Position numbers and translations under genes: made by a program | The notes under the pieces: generated by a model | Told to the model about the DNA's origin: nothing | The model's input: the letters and a program-made list of their open reading frames with translations, nothing else | The model's database searches: none | Part shown: positions 33,870 through 45,659 of the stretch, piece by piece | How the letters are laid out: the number at the start of each line of letters is the position of its first letter | Numbering within the stretch: the first letter of the stretch is position 1 | Assembly (NCBI GenBank): GCA_034509735.1 | Contig: JACGWO010000006.1 | Span: forward strand, 34,527,141 to 34,591,140 | Reading direction: 5' to 3' | Length of the DNA stretch: 64,000 nucleotides | Origin: Sesamum alatum | Taxonomy: Eukaryota > Streptophyta > Magnoliopsida > Lamiales > Pedaliaceae

Positions 33870-36263
33870 TTAATGTCCTATATATATGATTTACACGTGT
33901 ATTTAAGACATGATGGTGGCAAGAAGACCCACAAAAAAATAACATGCATAGTTTGAAGTCTTGGTCTGAAAAAGCTTGCCCGTCAAGCTGTCTCTAGTGG
34001 AATTTTTCATAGTATTTGTAGATGATGACACATCTGCGTTCATCACAATTCATGTTTGATTTTTTATCCCATTGAATTTGACAGGTCAAAACATGTGGGA
34101 AACATGTATGTACACAACCTCGTTTTCATAACGTGACTATAATTCTGCTCTAAAATTGAGTTCTCACGATTAAAAATGTTACGTATTTAGTTAAATCCCA
34201 TAAAAGTGAATATATTTTTATTATTATGATACTTTTTTGTAAAAAAAAAAAGAATTTTAGTAACACTGATAACAGGTGTTACGGGACGATACACTATTTA
34301 TTAATCTCAAATAAGCAGATATTGTTAAATATTACTCAATAAATTGTTTATAAAGTATAATTATATTTAATTTTTTTATATTGCTCTTATCTAATTCCAG
34401 TTTAGGTAATTAAATTATTATAAAATATTCATTCAAATTTAAATTTAATCTACCAAGTGAATTATAATACCACACCCTCCCAGGAAACTGGAGGGAGACC
34501 CCTGATTTTGATTAGTCCCATTTTGTCTTAATTTTGTACCCCCAGAAAAAAGAAAAAGGTTTTTCTAAAAAAAATAAAAATATACACAAATTATATGATA
34601 ATTCAAACTAATCCAGTGATTCGAATTGAATTAATTTATATATACTAGCCGTCGTGGCACGCCGTTCCTACGTGCATATAATAAATATTTTTTTACGCTT
34701 TAAAATATATTATAAATAAGAGTAAAATATATAAATTAATGCATCACATTAAAAATAAAATAAAGAAAGAAAGAAAAGACTAATTTATTAATTAATATAA
34801 AATTTGGAAAGTTGAATAAAGTAATTCTCTTATCAGTTGAGGATTATTTTTTGCATTATGAAAAAATAGTGTGGCGGTGTCATTAACCACTATTTATGAG
34901 TAAAAAAGTGATTCTTTTTATATAATAGTATAGATATCTAAATATAATTATATTATTTTTTTAATTTGATTGTTGCACGTTATAAAAACATTGATAGATG
35001 CATTAAAGTATATCTGAATCACATTATGAGTCATCAGAAGAAAATGACTTTTTGTTATGATTAATTATTATAATTAAAATTTAAAAATCGTAATAGTATA
35101 TTAATTAATTACGACTCCGTAATGGTACGTTATTAGTTATTGCTTCTGCAAACGAGATTAAAAAATTAGGTACCGCTAAAAATTATGATAAATATTTAGT
35201 AAAAATTATGACGAATGTTGATTAACGATGATTGAAATTTTTATGTTTTCACATCGGTTGTATTTGGCAACGCTATACTCTTGCTTTATTTGGATCTTTA
35301 AGTCACAGTGATTTATAATGTAAGAAATATATATATATATATATATATATATTTAGTCATGAGTTCAAATACTCATATTGTCATTTCTCCCAATTTGATA
35401 AAATCCTACTTTGAACCAGAAATTTTCCACGGCGAAATCAATGGTGAGAAAATTGGAATATATATATTTTTTTTATCTTAGTCTATATGTCTACTTTGAG
35501 TTTGACCAAAAAAAAAAAAGAAAGAAATTAAATAATTCAAAGTTGAAAAATGTGAAATTGAGGAAGAAAGCGTGGGTAGCAAGAGACTTCCTAAGAAAGA
35601 AAAAATCGCACTACTCCAACTGAATTTTCATGGCCAGATTCACAAGAAAATGAAGTTTATTTATTTATTATTAAAAAAATGTTCGAGTATTACGATGGAA
35701 TTGAGGGGTTGTTGAGCAACCAAGTCAACGATAGAGACTATGAGTCTAAATAAATCGAGTTGAATTGACTTATTTAAATTTGATTTGAATTTTTTATTAG
35801 ATTTGTATGTATCTTTAATTTAATTTAATTTTAATTGGGATTTGATTGTCTGAGGAGATGAATATATACATCTTTTTACTTGTAGAGTGGAATGTGAGTC
35901 GAGTTCGAGTAATTCTGAGTTTATTTAACTAAAAAATGTTCAATTGTAAATGATTTATTAATATATTTAACTGCAAAAAAGATTTTAGATATTAAGAATT
36001 TCAGACAATGGACGGGAAGTTATTATTATGATTATTTTTAAAAAAAATACATTGATAAATTTTAAATCAATTAATATACTATTATTATAATTTAATTTGC
36101 AATATATTAATATTTTAAAATCAAACAATAAATTCAAATTAAACAAAAAAATAATATACTACTATTAAAAGTAAACTAAATACTTACATTTGTACGTTGG
36201 ACACAATCTATTGGTTGTGAGACATGATATTCTTTAGTACACATGAATTGCGCATAAAATCTA
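33870..36263. other. Gene-poor AT-rich DNA
   Basis: No gene seen. A (TA)n run lies at 35329-35352. The sequence 34645-34936 (start 'actagccgtcgtggcacgcc', end 'aatagtatagata') resembles 29610-29830 and 38405-38668 in order and ends, suggesting a dispersed repeat. 35344-35400 has a SINE-like B box. The frame at 35411-35623 is Lys-rich A-tract translation. Confidence 0.45.
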
Positions 36264-37050
36264 GTGTACCTACTTTTTAATATCTTTCAAGACATGAAAC
36301 ACAATTGTAATTATAACTAGGACTAGAGTCAAGCATTTCTAACCTTAATCTCAAGTTATCAAGATAAGTCCCATGTTGTAAGTTTATTTCCCTTCTATGC
36401 ATTTGTCATAAACATATATCACTCGTTCATGTGCTCAAAAAATTTGAGGGATCATTATCGATTTTCTGTAAACTATATTTTTTGGTTGTACTAATAGAGA
36501 CAACAAAATTACCATTAATACTGTCTTTTTAAGTGTACCTACTCTTTAATCTCTTTCAAGACATGAAACACAATTGTAACTATAACTAGGACTACAGTCG
36601 AGTGTTTCTAACCTTACTCCCAAGGGATCTGATAAGTCCCATGTTGTAGGGTGTCAATCCCTTCTATGTATTTGCATTGTCATAAACATATGTCACTCGT
36701 TCATGTGCTCATAAAATCTGAGGGATCATTATCGATTTTCTGTAAACTACATTCTTGGTTGTTTTGACAGAGATAACAAAATTACCGTTAATACTGTGTT
36801 TTTAAGTGTACTTACTCTTTAATCTATTTCAAGATATAAAACACAATTGTAACTATAACTAGGACTACAGTCGAGCGTTTGTAACCTTACTCCCAAGAGA
36901 TCTGATAAGTCCCATGTGTAGGGTTTCAATCCCTTATGTGAATTTATCAAAAACATATGTCATTTCGTTCATGTGCTCAGAAAATCAGAGGGACCACTCC
37001 CGATTTCTGTAAACTACACTTCTTAGTTGTATCGATAGATACAACAAAAA
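36264..37050. repeat. Tandem direct repeat, three units of about 271 bases
   Basis: The start word 'gtgtac(c/t)tactctttaat' occurs at 36264, 36533 and 36806 (steps 269 and 273). Shared words include 'aactataactaggacta', 'agtcccatgt', 'cgttcatgtgctca' and 'gggatcattatcgatttt'. Units 2 and 3 are closest to each other. The array ends about 330 bases before the ATG of the peptide gene at 37379. Confidence 0.9.
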
Positions 37051-37261
37051 CACATTTCTTTTTCCTTTTTAATTTAAAAAAGACAAAAAGAAGAAGAAAG
37101 AAAAAGAAAAAGAAGAATTGTAGTCTAAAAAGGAAAATGTAAGCCACTATCCAAACCCATCAAATGACCTAAAAAACATGGTACTCAAATTCAAACCCTA
37201 TATATCTTTCAACTAATACTTATCTAATGATCAAAGAATTGTATGTATGTATTTGAGCAAT

Positions 37262-37267
37262 AGTCAA
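37262..37267 (-). promoter_or_regulatory. W-box-like TTGACT upstream of peptide gene
   Basis: TTGACT on the minus strand, about 45 bases upstream of the TATA box of the gene at 37379. It fits a WRKY site, but a six-base match is expected by chance every few kilobases. Confidence 0.25.
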
Positions 37268-37311
37268 AACCATTAACCCATTAAAAACACAAAATTCCAA
37301 CCACCCCTCTC

Positions 37312-37319
37312 TATATAAA
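37312..37319 (+). promoter_or_regulatory. TATA box of the CTNIP-like peptide gene
   Basis: TATATAAA within ctctatataaatacac, 60-67 bases before the ATG at 37379. It predicts transcription from about 37345 and a leader of about 35 bases. Confidence 0.7.
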
Positions 37320-37378
37320 TACACACACAATCCTACCAAAACACAAATACCCACAAAACCTAAGTTTTACTACAAAAA

Positions 37379-37678
37379 ATGAGGTACCTATTCACCTTTG
37401 TCCTAATCTTACTACTTAGTATTTATGACGTCCAATGCAGCAGATTGTTGCATGATGAAGAGGAAGTCTTAAGAGAAAAGGGCATTTTCATTCATTCACT
37501 TGAGAAGGGTCCTGTTCCTCCCTCCGGCCCTTCAGGCTGTACCAACATCCCCGGCAGCGGCGGCAATGGCTGTCCCATCAAGGAAATTCACTTCGCCGGC
37601 CGTGGCCGTGCACCACCACGTCCTGGTGGCTCCGCCGTGTATACGCAATCAACGGAGGTGGCAACTAATCAGAAATGA
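37379..37678 (+). CDS. CTNIP/SCREW-type secreted peptide precursor
   Basis: Intronless, 99 residues. A hydrophobic signal peptide (about 1-20, likely cut after VQC) is followed by a variable charged stretch (21-43). The conserved block is at 44-73: KGPVPPSGPSGCTNIPG, then GG..CP..E..FAGR. The literal CTNIP string and two spaced cysteines match the CTNIP (SCREW) phytocytokines, which the receptor kinase HSL3/NUT perceives at the cell surface in Arabidopsis to modulate immunity and stomatal movement. A Pro/Gly-rich tail of about 26 residues follows. A TATA box sits 60 bases upstream, and a three-unit tandem repeat ends 330 bases upstream. A relative lies at 41905-42255 on the other strand. Family assignment is by motif only. 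Confidence 0.75.
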   Translation: MRYLFTFVLILLLSIYDVQCSRLLHDEEEVLREKGIFIHSLEKGPVPPSGPSGCTNIPGSGGNGCPIKEIHFAGRGRAPPRPGGSAVYTQSTEVATNQK

Positions 37679-39237
37679 AGTATCGTTCTTGATATCTTCA
37701 TGGCTAGCTGCAGATGATGATTTTTTAATTCCTTGGAGATCAGTTGCAAAAAATTTCCAGGTGGATTAGGTGATCACAAGACATTATACAGAAGAATTTG
37801 AATTTTTTTTTCTTTTAGTAGTAATTCTTTTAGATTATTAGTTTTTACTATTTTTATGACTTTATTTCTTTATTCTGATGTACATATATATACAAGCCTG
37901 GAAGCAAATTCTTTCAGGATTAGATGCATTTTTTATTTTTTTTTTGAACTTTTTCAGGATTAGTTACTGGTTGTAGTAAGATGCATGAAATCATGTAATA
38001 TGAATTTCAGCTGATTATTAGGAATATAAATTTATTAATTTATTAATTTTCTATATAGTATACATTTATTTAATTTAATTTAATGAATTTGTTCAAGCAT
38101 CAATTTCATCCTAGCATTTGAAGGCTTCAATAAACTAAATCTTTATTACAACCAAAATTAGATAAGGAAAAACTAAAAAATTGCACCTTATAGGGCTATT
38201 AAATTAAATTTAATAATTCCCATTGTTGGGATCAGCCCTATATATAGAAACTGTTATTACATAATTACTTCAGTACCAATAAATTGATAATATAATGATT
38301 CGAATAAACTCCAATTATAAAAAAATTGATATTACATAAAATTCAGATTAAGTGAGACAAAATACACACACGTGTGATGATACTCAAATTTATTCAACCT
38401 TAATAGTAATTGTGGCACACTCTGTGTGTGTGCAACTTCTATAATACTACTTAAAATAAAATTTATTTATTTTATAAAAATATACAATATAATAAATTAA
38501 TATTAAATTTATAAAAAATGGTGACAAAAAAATGAACGAAAATTAAAAAAATATATTAAAAGATAATGGGGGAATAGAAAGTTAGATGAAAAAAATAAAA
38601 AATAAAAAACATATAAAAAAAAGGAAAGACACCAAAAAAGTGATCCCCTTTAATATATATAGTATAGATGTGCAATTTGAACAGCAACTAATGCTGAATA
38701 AATAAATATGTCTCTGTGACTTTCTTTTAATGTAAAAAGTATTAACCAATTTAGTGACAATTAATTTAAATATATTTAAATTCGTGATAATTCTTATGAA
38801 AAAAATAATTATTAATGAGATAGTCCAACTAATAATATAATTAATAAGCCCCTGTTAGTTTCTGACCAAAATTTCTGAATGCAAACTTAGGGTTGTGGTT
38901 CCGTTTACTCAACTTAGGAAAGTTTGGCCAATTTACAAATTTGAATGCATAATGACTAATCATGCAATATCATCATGATCATATCAATTAATTAATTCTT
39001 ATCTTTTTATTAATTCATCATGAGTTACGTATAAAAGTTGGTGAGATCATGTTGGGACTTTGGAAGCAAGAAGGAAAGTGCATACATATATAGCCCATGA
39101 TCAACACTATACATTTTAGGGAAGGAAAAAAGAAAGAAAATTGTTAATAAATTACTTATTATTTAATATTAAGTATATATATATATATATTTCGTTATGA
39201 TATTGGTTATTCTTCTTTAACTATACAACAATCATGT
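37679..39237. other. 3' flank of the peptide gene and AT-rich DNA
   Basis: 3' UTR is likely to about 37900. The segment 38405-38668 (ending atatatagtatagatg) belongs to the Helitron-like repeats noted at 3917 and 34935. A (TA)n run lies at 39175-39191. No gene. Confidence 0.45.
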
Positions 39238-39246
39238 ATTAAGTAT

Positions 39247-39694
39247 AGGCTTAAATGTATTTGTGGTTCCGTTAATTAGGTTATTTGGCGTTTTCGTCTT
39301 TTAACTTTTTAGGGTAGCATTTTGGTCTTTTATCTTTTTAATTTTCATAATTTTAATTATTTTTTCGCCGGAGTTCACCATTATCATTGAAAAAATGCAT
39401 GTGCCTAACATTTTTAAATTGAGACTTTTGTTCCTATTGGCTCATTTCTACCAGCATTTTTGTCATTTAACTTTTTAGGATAGTATTTTGGTCCTGCATC
39501 TTTTTAATTTTTGCTATTTCGATCCTTTTTTTCATCGGAATTCACCCTTCCAGCTGGTGGAGGTGAACTTTGCCGAACAAAAAGACTGAAATCACGAAAA
39601 TTAAAAAGATACAGGACCAAAATGCTATCCTAGAAAATTAAAAGATGCAAACGCCAAAGAACCTAAGTTACAGAACTAAAAGTGCATTTAACCC
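39247..39694. mobile_element. MULE-type MITE with 9-bp target duplication
   Basis: About 448 bases. The left end aggcttaaatgtatttgtgg pairs with the right end ...gtgcatttaaccc. Inner inverted partners are 'gttatttggcgtttt'/'aacgccaaagaac' and 'tagcattttggtc'/'gaccaaaatgcta'. The flank attaagtat is identical on both sides (39238-39246, 39695-39703). Confidence 0.8.
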
Positions 39695-39703
39695 ATTAAG
39701 TAT

Positions 39704-41391
39704 ATATTATGCTTGCATGTGATTGATTTCAGTCTGGCTAGACTTGATTTGAACTAGAATTTTCAAGAATTTTGTTCATTTTACTTCGTTTTTCATTGTG
39801 ACACTAACATGGTGATGTAAGTCATACTTCATTTATTAAATTTTATTGGAATATCACGAGTGCGAATTTCATTAAAAATATCAAACTCGTCACTCCATCT
39901 AAATATGTTACGGACTGAAGAATATTAAAATGTAGAGTTCATCACTTTTTGTGGTGTAGTATGGGTTCACGGAGGCTATTTTGTCATTCTTGATCCAACA
40001 AAAATTGTAGTTTAAAATTATAATTATTACTAGAATTATACAACGATCAAATTGAACAATATCTCACTATTTTTCCTGAAAGAAATTAACAGTAGATCAA
40101 ACACTTACACTTTGTATCAAAATTTGGCTTGTGAAGGAGCTTAAGCTTGATTTCGAACATTTCAGGTTTGAATGGAGTCTCTATCGTTTCACTTACCTCA
40201 CAAGCTTGCTCGACTCACCTTACAGTCCTAACTTCAACCACTAAGCTAAGACAACTGACTGTAAGCTTTAGTGCTCTATGGATCTGATGGTAATAGGATC
40301 AACCCAAGAAGGAAAGTCAAAACTTTCCATATAAAGCAAGAAGTAATGAAGACCACATAATTTCAGTTGTTATGTAATTACTAAATTATATACAATCATT
40401 AAATTGTACCCATTAACTAGTGTTTGGTAAGGGGGCGAAATTATCTTTACGTCTCCCCACATTTATGACTTGTTTAGTATAAATAGTCCATAATTTCATT
40501 GTAAAAGGGGACTTTTGGAAGAACAATAAAACAGAGGCTTGGAGTTTCTGACTTAAAACGTGTGAAGCGTGCTTTGATCATACTTTCCCGATTTTTTTCC
40601 CACCAAGATCTTTAATTACGAAATAATTTTTCACAATCAGTTCTTTCTCATATCGTTAAATATATATAAAATCAATTCATCAATTAGTAAACAATAAACC
40701 TTATAAATCCGAAAAAATATATTAAGGATAATATAACGTAAGATATTTTGATTATAAGTTAAAACATTGACTGAAAGACAATTAATTAAGAAAATATGTT
40801 AAAGAAAAAAAGCAGAGAAAGTGAAGATTTGAATCCATATCGGCCTTGACCCGCCACATAATTGACCCATTCTCGACTGCGAATGCTTCAATTCAAACAC
40901 CCAAATTCTTGGCATGCACCTCAACAATGTCAAAAAACTACTTCAATTATGATAAATAATAATAATAATAATAATAATATACATATACCAATTTCAAATT
41001 TCAATATCTTATTGCCATGAGAAAAACATACTGTAGATTATTAAGTTTGAAATGTTCTAAGTCAATAAATCATTTATTTTTAATGAGTAATCACGTAAAA
41101 AATTCAATATTACATTGTAAAGTCCAACACAGTTGAAATCATCTAATGAATGGGATATAAATTTATTTGTTAAGGAATTCAAATTTATAACTTTGTGTTA
41201 ATTTAATATCAGTACCTATTAGTCAATTAAACTAGACTTCATTAATTGTGAATTAGTCTTTACCGGTGCATATGAACCCGTTTTCCTTGGTGATGTACCA
41301 ACAAATTTGGTGGATTTTTTTTTTTTGGCCCAGAGTAATATATTGAGTGCCTAGCGACGACAAAAACTATGCATACATATATATATATATA
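39704..41391. other. Gene-poor AT-rich DNA
   Basis: No gene seen. An (AAT)n run lies at 40956-40979 and a (TA)n run at 41374-41390. Confidence 0.5.
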
Positions 41392-41393
41392 GG

Positions 41394-41640
41394 GGTTAAA
41401 AGCAATTTGCCCCCTGTGTTAACTAAAAAGAGCAATTACCCCCTGTGAAAAAATAACTAACAATTTTTTCCCCTGTGTTATTCAAAATGCAGCAAACAAC
41501 CCCCCCACAGGGGGTTTTTTGCTTCGTTAATTTTAAGGGAGTTTTTTGCTCCATTTTTTAAAATATAGGGGGTAAATTTATTTTTTCACAGGAATTTTTT
41601 TACACATTTTGCATATCATAAGAAGGTAATTGCATTTTTT
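41394..41640. mobile_element. MITE-like inverted repeat
   Basis: The left part 'taaaagcaatttgccccctg' is partnered by 'ggtaattgcattttt' near 41625-41640. The centre has the palindrome-like 'aaccccccc...acagggggttt' (41497-41520). No gene. Confidence 0.4.
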
Positions 41641-41904
41641 CCTATATAATATATATATATATAATAATTAAGGATATAAGTTTAAGAAGTAAAACAAAAA
41701 TGAGAAGGTGCATCAATATTTTTATTACAACTGAATTACACCACCACCATGATCAACAACCAAACTTTAATGGTTGCTCCAATCAAGGGTTCACAAAACA
41801 TGTTAAAAACAAAGAATAAAAAAATAAAAAATGGTAGGAAAAAAAAAAAAAGTGTAACAATTTCAAATTCTTGTATGTCCTAACTTATACATCAAAACAA
41901 ATGC

Positions 41905-42255
41905 TCAAGAAGCTGAATCTTTGTCCTTTCGTTGACCCTTTGCCACCACAAAGCCTATATCAGCCGGTGGTGCGTGGGCGGATCTCCGGCCAGCAAAGTG
42001 TCGTTCGTTCAACGGGCAAGGGCCACCGCCTTGCCCGGGGATGTACGTGCATGGAGAACTGCCAGACGGCGGCACTGGACCTCGTGGAAGAGACTCGAGC
42101 AGTAGGGCTTGTTCCTTGAGCCATTTCTCCATACCCAAAACCCTCGTCGCGTTAACCTGATTTGGAATTATCGATGTAACGAACAAAATGCTGAAAATAA
42201 GAAAAATCGTAAACCTGAACGATACCATGTTTGGAGGGAGGTTTAATGAGTGCAT
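41905..42255 (-). CDS. CTNIP/SCREW-like secreted peptide precursor, CTYIP variant
   Basis: Intronless, 116 residues from the first ATG, or 107 from the Met at 42228, which sits directly before the hydrophobic signal peptide (SFRFTIFLIFSILFVTSII) and may be the true start. After a mature N-terminal linker comes the conserved block RGPVPPSGSSPCTYIPG, then GGG.CP..E.HFAGR, lining up residue for residue with the gene at 37379 (same two cysteines, same ending). Asn of CTNIP is Tyr here. A charged 30-residue tail follows. A minus-strand TATA box at 42318-42325 and a TTGACT at 42347-42352 lie upstream. Same candidate role as an apoplastic immune or stress peptide; tested function unknown. Confidence 0.7.
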   Translation of the reverse strand: MHSLNLPPNMVSFRFTIFLIFSILFVTSIIPNQVNATRVLGMEKWLKEQALLLESLPRGPVPPSGSSPCTYIPGQGGGPCPLNERHFAGRRSAHAPPADIGFVVAKGQRKDKDSAS

Positions 42256-42317
42256 GAACTTGAAGAAGAAGAAGAAGATGATGAAAAGATATGCAAAGCA
42301 GAGTATGAGGTGGAAAG

Positions 42318-42325
42318 TATTTATA
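42318..42325 (-). promoter_or_regulatory. TATA box of the CTYIP-variant peptide gene
   Basis: TATAAATA on the minus strand, 63-70 bases before the first ATG (42255) and 90-97 before the second (42228). Either start gives a normal leader. Confidence 0.65.
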
Positions 42326-42528
42326 GACAGTTCAAGAAATGGAAATTTGACTTGGCCTAAGTTGTTGCGGTCTTGGTTAGTTCTGACCGGGACATAGGAT
42401 AAATCTTGATCCTAAGTAGTTTAATGTTTGAGTTGTTCTAAATTCAAAGACACGGATTTTGTTTAATAGGGAAGCAGTATAATAGTTCATATATATAAAA
42501 GAAAGGTTGAAAAGAGAAATTAAATAAA

Positions 42529-42924
42529 GGGTAAATTACAGCTACCTTCCCGATATTTGGTATAATTACAAATACCTTCTTATTGTTTAAGAAATTACAA
42601 ATACCCTCGAGGTTTGTAATCGTCTAACAAATAATCCATTCCCATCCATTTTTATGGGTGCATTGATCAAAATGCCCTTATGTACTGAATTATTTTTTTA
42701 TTTAATTTTTAGAATTTTTTGAACTACAATGCGCAAGGAGATGGTTCTTAAGTTTTTTACACAAATGAGCAATAATGCAATTTACCTCGGCTGATCTTTT
42801 TACAATTTTAATAAAAAAACTTAAGGGCAAAATGGTCAATATCAAGCCTTTGGTTAAAAATTACAAATTTTATGGATATATTTGTAATTATGTCAAATCT
42901 TAAAAGAGATGGCTATAATTTATC
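42529..42924. mobile_element. MULE-derived MITE, 'gggtaaattac' family, copy 2
   Basis: 396 bases with family ends. Flanks ttaaataaa (42520-42528) and ttacataaa (42925-42933) match at 8 of 9 bases, the Mutator-type duplication. Confidence 0.85.
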
Positions 42925-43226
42925 TTACATAAATAATGGGTTTATAAACTTTGACTAATTGCAGGTTGAAACAAAGTGCATGCAGTGTAAGAAAAGTAGA
43001 AGAGAAAGTGGGAAATTTGGAATATAAGTAGGTGAGGTGGAAATCTGGGTACAAAATGTCAAAGTCCCTAACAATAGTAAATTCTGCATATTCAAAGTGT
43101 GAGAATTTGTCTGATTTCATGTTAAATTTTGTTAAACTTAAAAATATTGAAATAATTATTGTAATTAGTTATTATTAATGAAGTAAGAGTTCTTTTTTAT
43201 TACAAGATTATCGTAACTAAAATTTA

Positions 43227-43621
43227 CGGTAAATCAACTACCCCTCGTTATTTGAAAAAGTATAAATATTCCCCCGATATTTGTAATTTTTAACAAAGAC
43301 CTAAAAAATAGACCATTTTGCCCTTAAATTGTTTTATTAAAATTATAGCAAAATCAGCCGAGGCAAATTTTATTATTGTTTCTCTGTGTAAAAAAAATAA
43401 AAAAACCTCTCCTTACGCATTGTTGTTCAAAAAAAATTTAAAAATTAAATAAAAAATAATTCAGTACATAAGGGCATTTTGGTCGGTTAACCCATAAAAA
43501 TGGATGGAACTGTGCTATTTGTTATACGGTTACAAACCTCAGGGGTATTTGTAATTTTTCAAACAATGAGAGAGTATCTATAATTATGCTAAATTTCAGG
43601 AGAGGTAGTTATAATTTGCCC
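43227..43621. mobile_element. MULE-derived MITE, 'gggtaaattac' family, copy 3
   Basis: Ends are degenerate (cggtaaatcaac / ataatttgccc) but the body follows the family order. Flanks taaaattta and aaaatttta are similar but shifted, so the target site is uncertain. Confidence 0.75.
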
Positions 43622-43683
43622 AAAATTTTATAATTCCTACGAACTTATCTTATTTAAACACTCAAAACATTACTTTTTATATA

Positions 43684-44220
43684 AGGATGATTACACCATC
43701 GTCCACTAAGGTTTGGTGTATTATACATAAACTTCTTATGGTTTAAAAGTTACATGTAGTGCCCTTGATATTTGTTTTCGTCCAACAAATAGATCCATCC
43801 GTTAGTCAAAATTCACGGAATTTACTGATATAGGTCAAAAAATTGAATGAAATCTATAGTTACCTCCAATCGACTTATTACTGACTTATTGCAAGTCAAA
43901 TAATCTTTTCTGATCAAACTACACTTATACATTTTCACACACGCTAATGCCTGTGAGAAGGTACGTCATCAACCTTAGTTTGATCAGAAAATTTTTTTTT
44001 GACCTACAACAAGTTAGTAGTAAGTCAATCAAGAATACATATGAATTTTCACTCAATTTTTTTTTTGCTAATATCAACAGATTTTGTAAATTTTTACTTA
44101 CAGAGAATTTACTTGTTGGACAAAAACAAACGTCAAGGATACTACATGTAATTTTCCAAACCACATAGAATCTACTTGTAATTACACCATACTTGAGTGA
44201 AGGGTGGTGTAATTATCCCT
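43684..44220. mobile_element. MITE with 'ggatgattacaccatc' ends
   Basis: About 535 bases. The left end aggatgattacacca pairs with the complement of the right end (agggataattacaccaccc). Inner words 'caaacttagg'/'gtttgatcagaaaa' are mirrored about the centre near 43950. Flanks ttttatata/tttataaac are partly alike. A family distinct from its neighbours on both sides. Confidence 0.65.
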
Positions 44221-44231
44221 TTTATAAACTT

Positions 44232-45071
44232 GGGTAAATTACAGGCACCTCCCCTGAGGTTCGGCATAATTATAAATACCCCTTGTTGTTTGAAAAATTA
44301 CAAATACCCTATGAGGATTGTAACTTTTTACCATTTTGCCCTTGAATTTTTAGTTAAAATTGTGGGTAAATTATATCTATCTCCCCTGAGGTTTGGCATA
44401 ATTATAAATACCCCCTTGTTGTTTGAAAAATTACAAATACCCCCCTGAGATTTGTAACCGTCTAACAAATAACCCATTTTCATCAATTTTTATGGGTGCA
44501 CTGATCAAAATGCCCTTATGCACTGAATTATTTTTATCTAATTTTTAAAATTTTTTTGGACTACAATGTGTAGGGAGGGGTTTTATAAGTTTTTTACACA
44601 GAGGAACAATAATGCAATTTGCCTTGGCTGATTTTTTTTATAATTTTAATAAAAAATTCAAGGGCAAATGATCAATTTCAGACCTTTGGTTAAAAATTAC
44701 AAACCTCAGGAGGTATTTGTAATTTTTCAAACAACAAGGGGGTATTTGTAATTATGCCAAACCTCAGGGGAGGTAGATGTAAATTACCCTAAAATTGTAG
44801 AAAAATCAACCGAGGCAAATTGCATTATTGCTTCTCTATGTAAAATATTTAAAAAACCTCTTCTTACGCATTGTAGTCCAAAAAAATTCAAAATTTTTTA
44901 AAAATAATTCAGTTTGCATAAGGGCATTTTGGTTAGTCCACCCATAAAAATGGATAGAAATGAGTTATTTGTTAGATGGTTACAAACTTTAGGGGGTATT
45001 TGTAATTTTTAAACAACGATGGGGTATTTGTAATTATACCAAGCCTCATGGGAGGTAGCTGTAATTTATCA
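44232..45071. mobile_element. MULE-derived MITE, 'gggtaaattac' family, copy 4 (host of copy 5)
   Basis: Left part 44232-44363 and right part 44799-45071 read as one family member interrupted by copy 5. Flanks tataaactt (44223-44231) and tataaactc (45072-45080) match at 8 of 9 bases. The uninterrupted length would be about 405 bases, like the others. Confidence 0.85.
44364..44789. mobile_element. MULE-derived MITE, 'gggtaaattac' family, copy 5, nested
   Basis: 426 bases with good inverted ends. The 9-bp target duplication taaaattgt is perfect (44355-44363, 44790-44798) and lies inside copy 4 of the same family. It has the least degraded ends in the window, so it is probably the youngest copy. 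Confidence 0.92.
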
Positions 45072-45080
45072 TATAAACTC

Positions 45081-45659
45081 TAACTAAAAAGATTTTACAA
45101 AATAAATTTAGCTAAACAATCTCTAATTCTCACCCAATCTGTAAAGGATAAAAGTGCAAATATATCTAAAATCTTAAAAGTTTTCATGCAAAACTGTCTT
45201 GCGAAATTAGGACCGTGACTCTCGGACAGGGAAGAAGTACATGTGTTTCAAGAACAACCCTTGTCATAAAGGGGGGAAAAGTACTATAATTACTGCCACT
45301 CTACATGTTTTTCAAGTGCAATCCTCATCAAATGAAATTATGCTACCCTAATCACTTGCAATTACAAGACTTGTGAACATAAAAAAATGTGTATATGGTC
45401 TAAAAGATGCAACTCACTTGTCCTCATGCAGAATGATATGAAAACACATGATATGAGCACATAAGCAAGCAACATGAAAACCATTATTTCATAACAAACA
45501 TGATGACACTGGAAAAGTGCTAAAATTTTCAGAAATTCTAACCTTTCTTCTCATGTTCATACCTCATCATAGGCAACCTGATCACGATTCTGTTTTCGTT
45601 AACTCAAATTTGGATCATTTCACAAAGAACGTCACTAGTCAGAAAACTCCCGTCTCCAA
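45081..45659. other. Intergenic DNA, no gene seen
   Basis: Ordinary sequence, somewhat less AT-rich than to the left. The last part may be degenerate 3' sequence of the PPR pseudogene. Confidence 0.45.

Noticed and set aside
36264..37050. CRISPR-like array
   Set aside because: Units are ~271 bases with no short repeat/unique spacer pattern; it is a plain tandem repeat in a plant genome.
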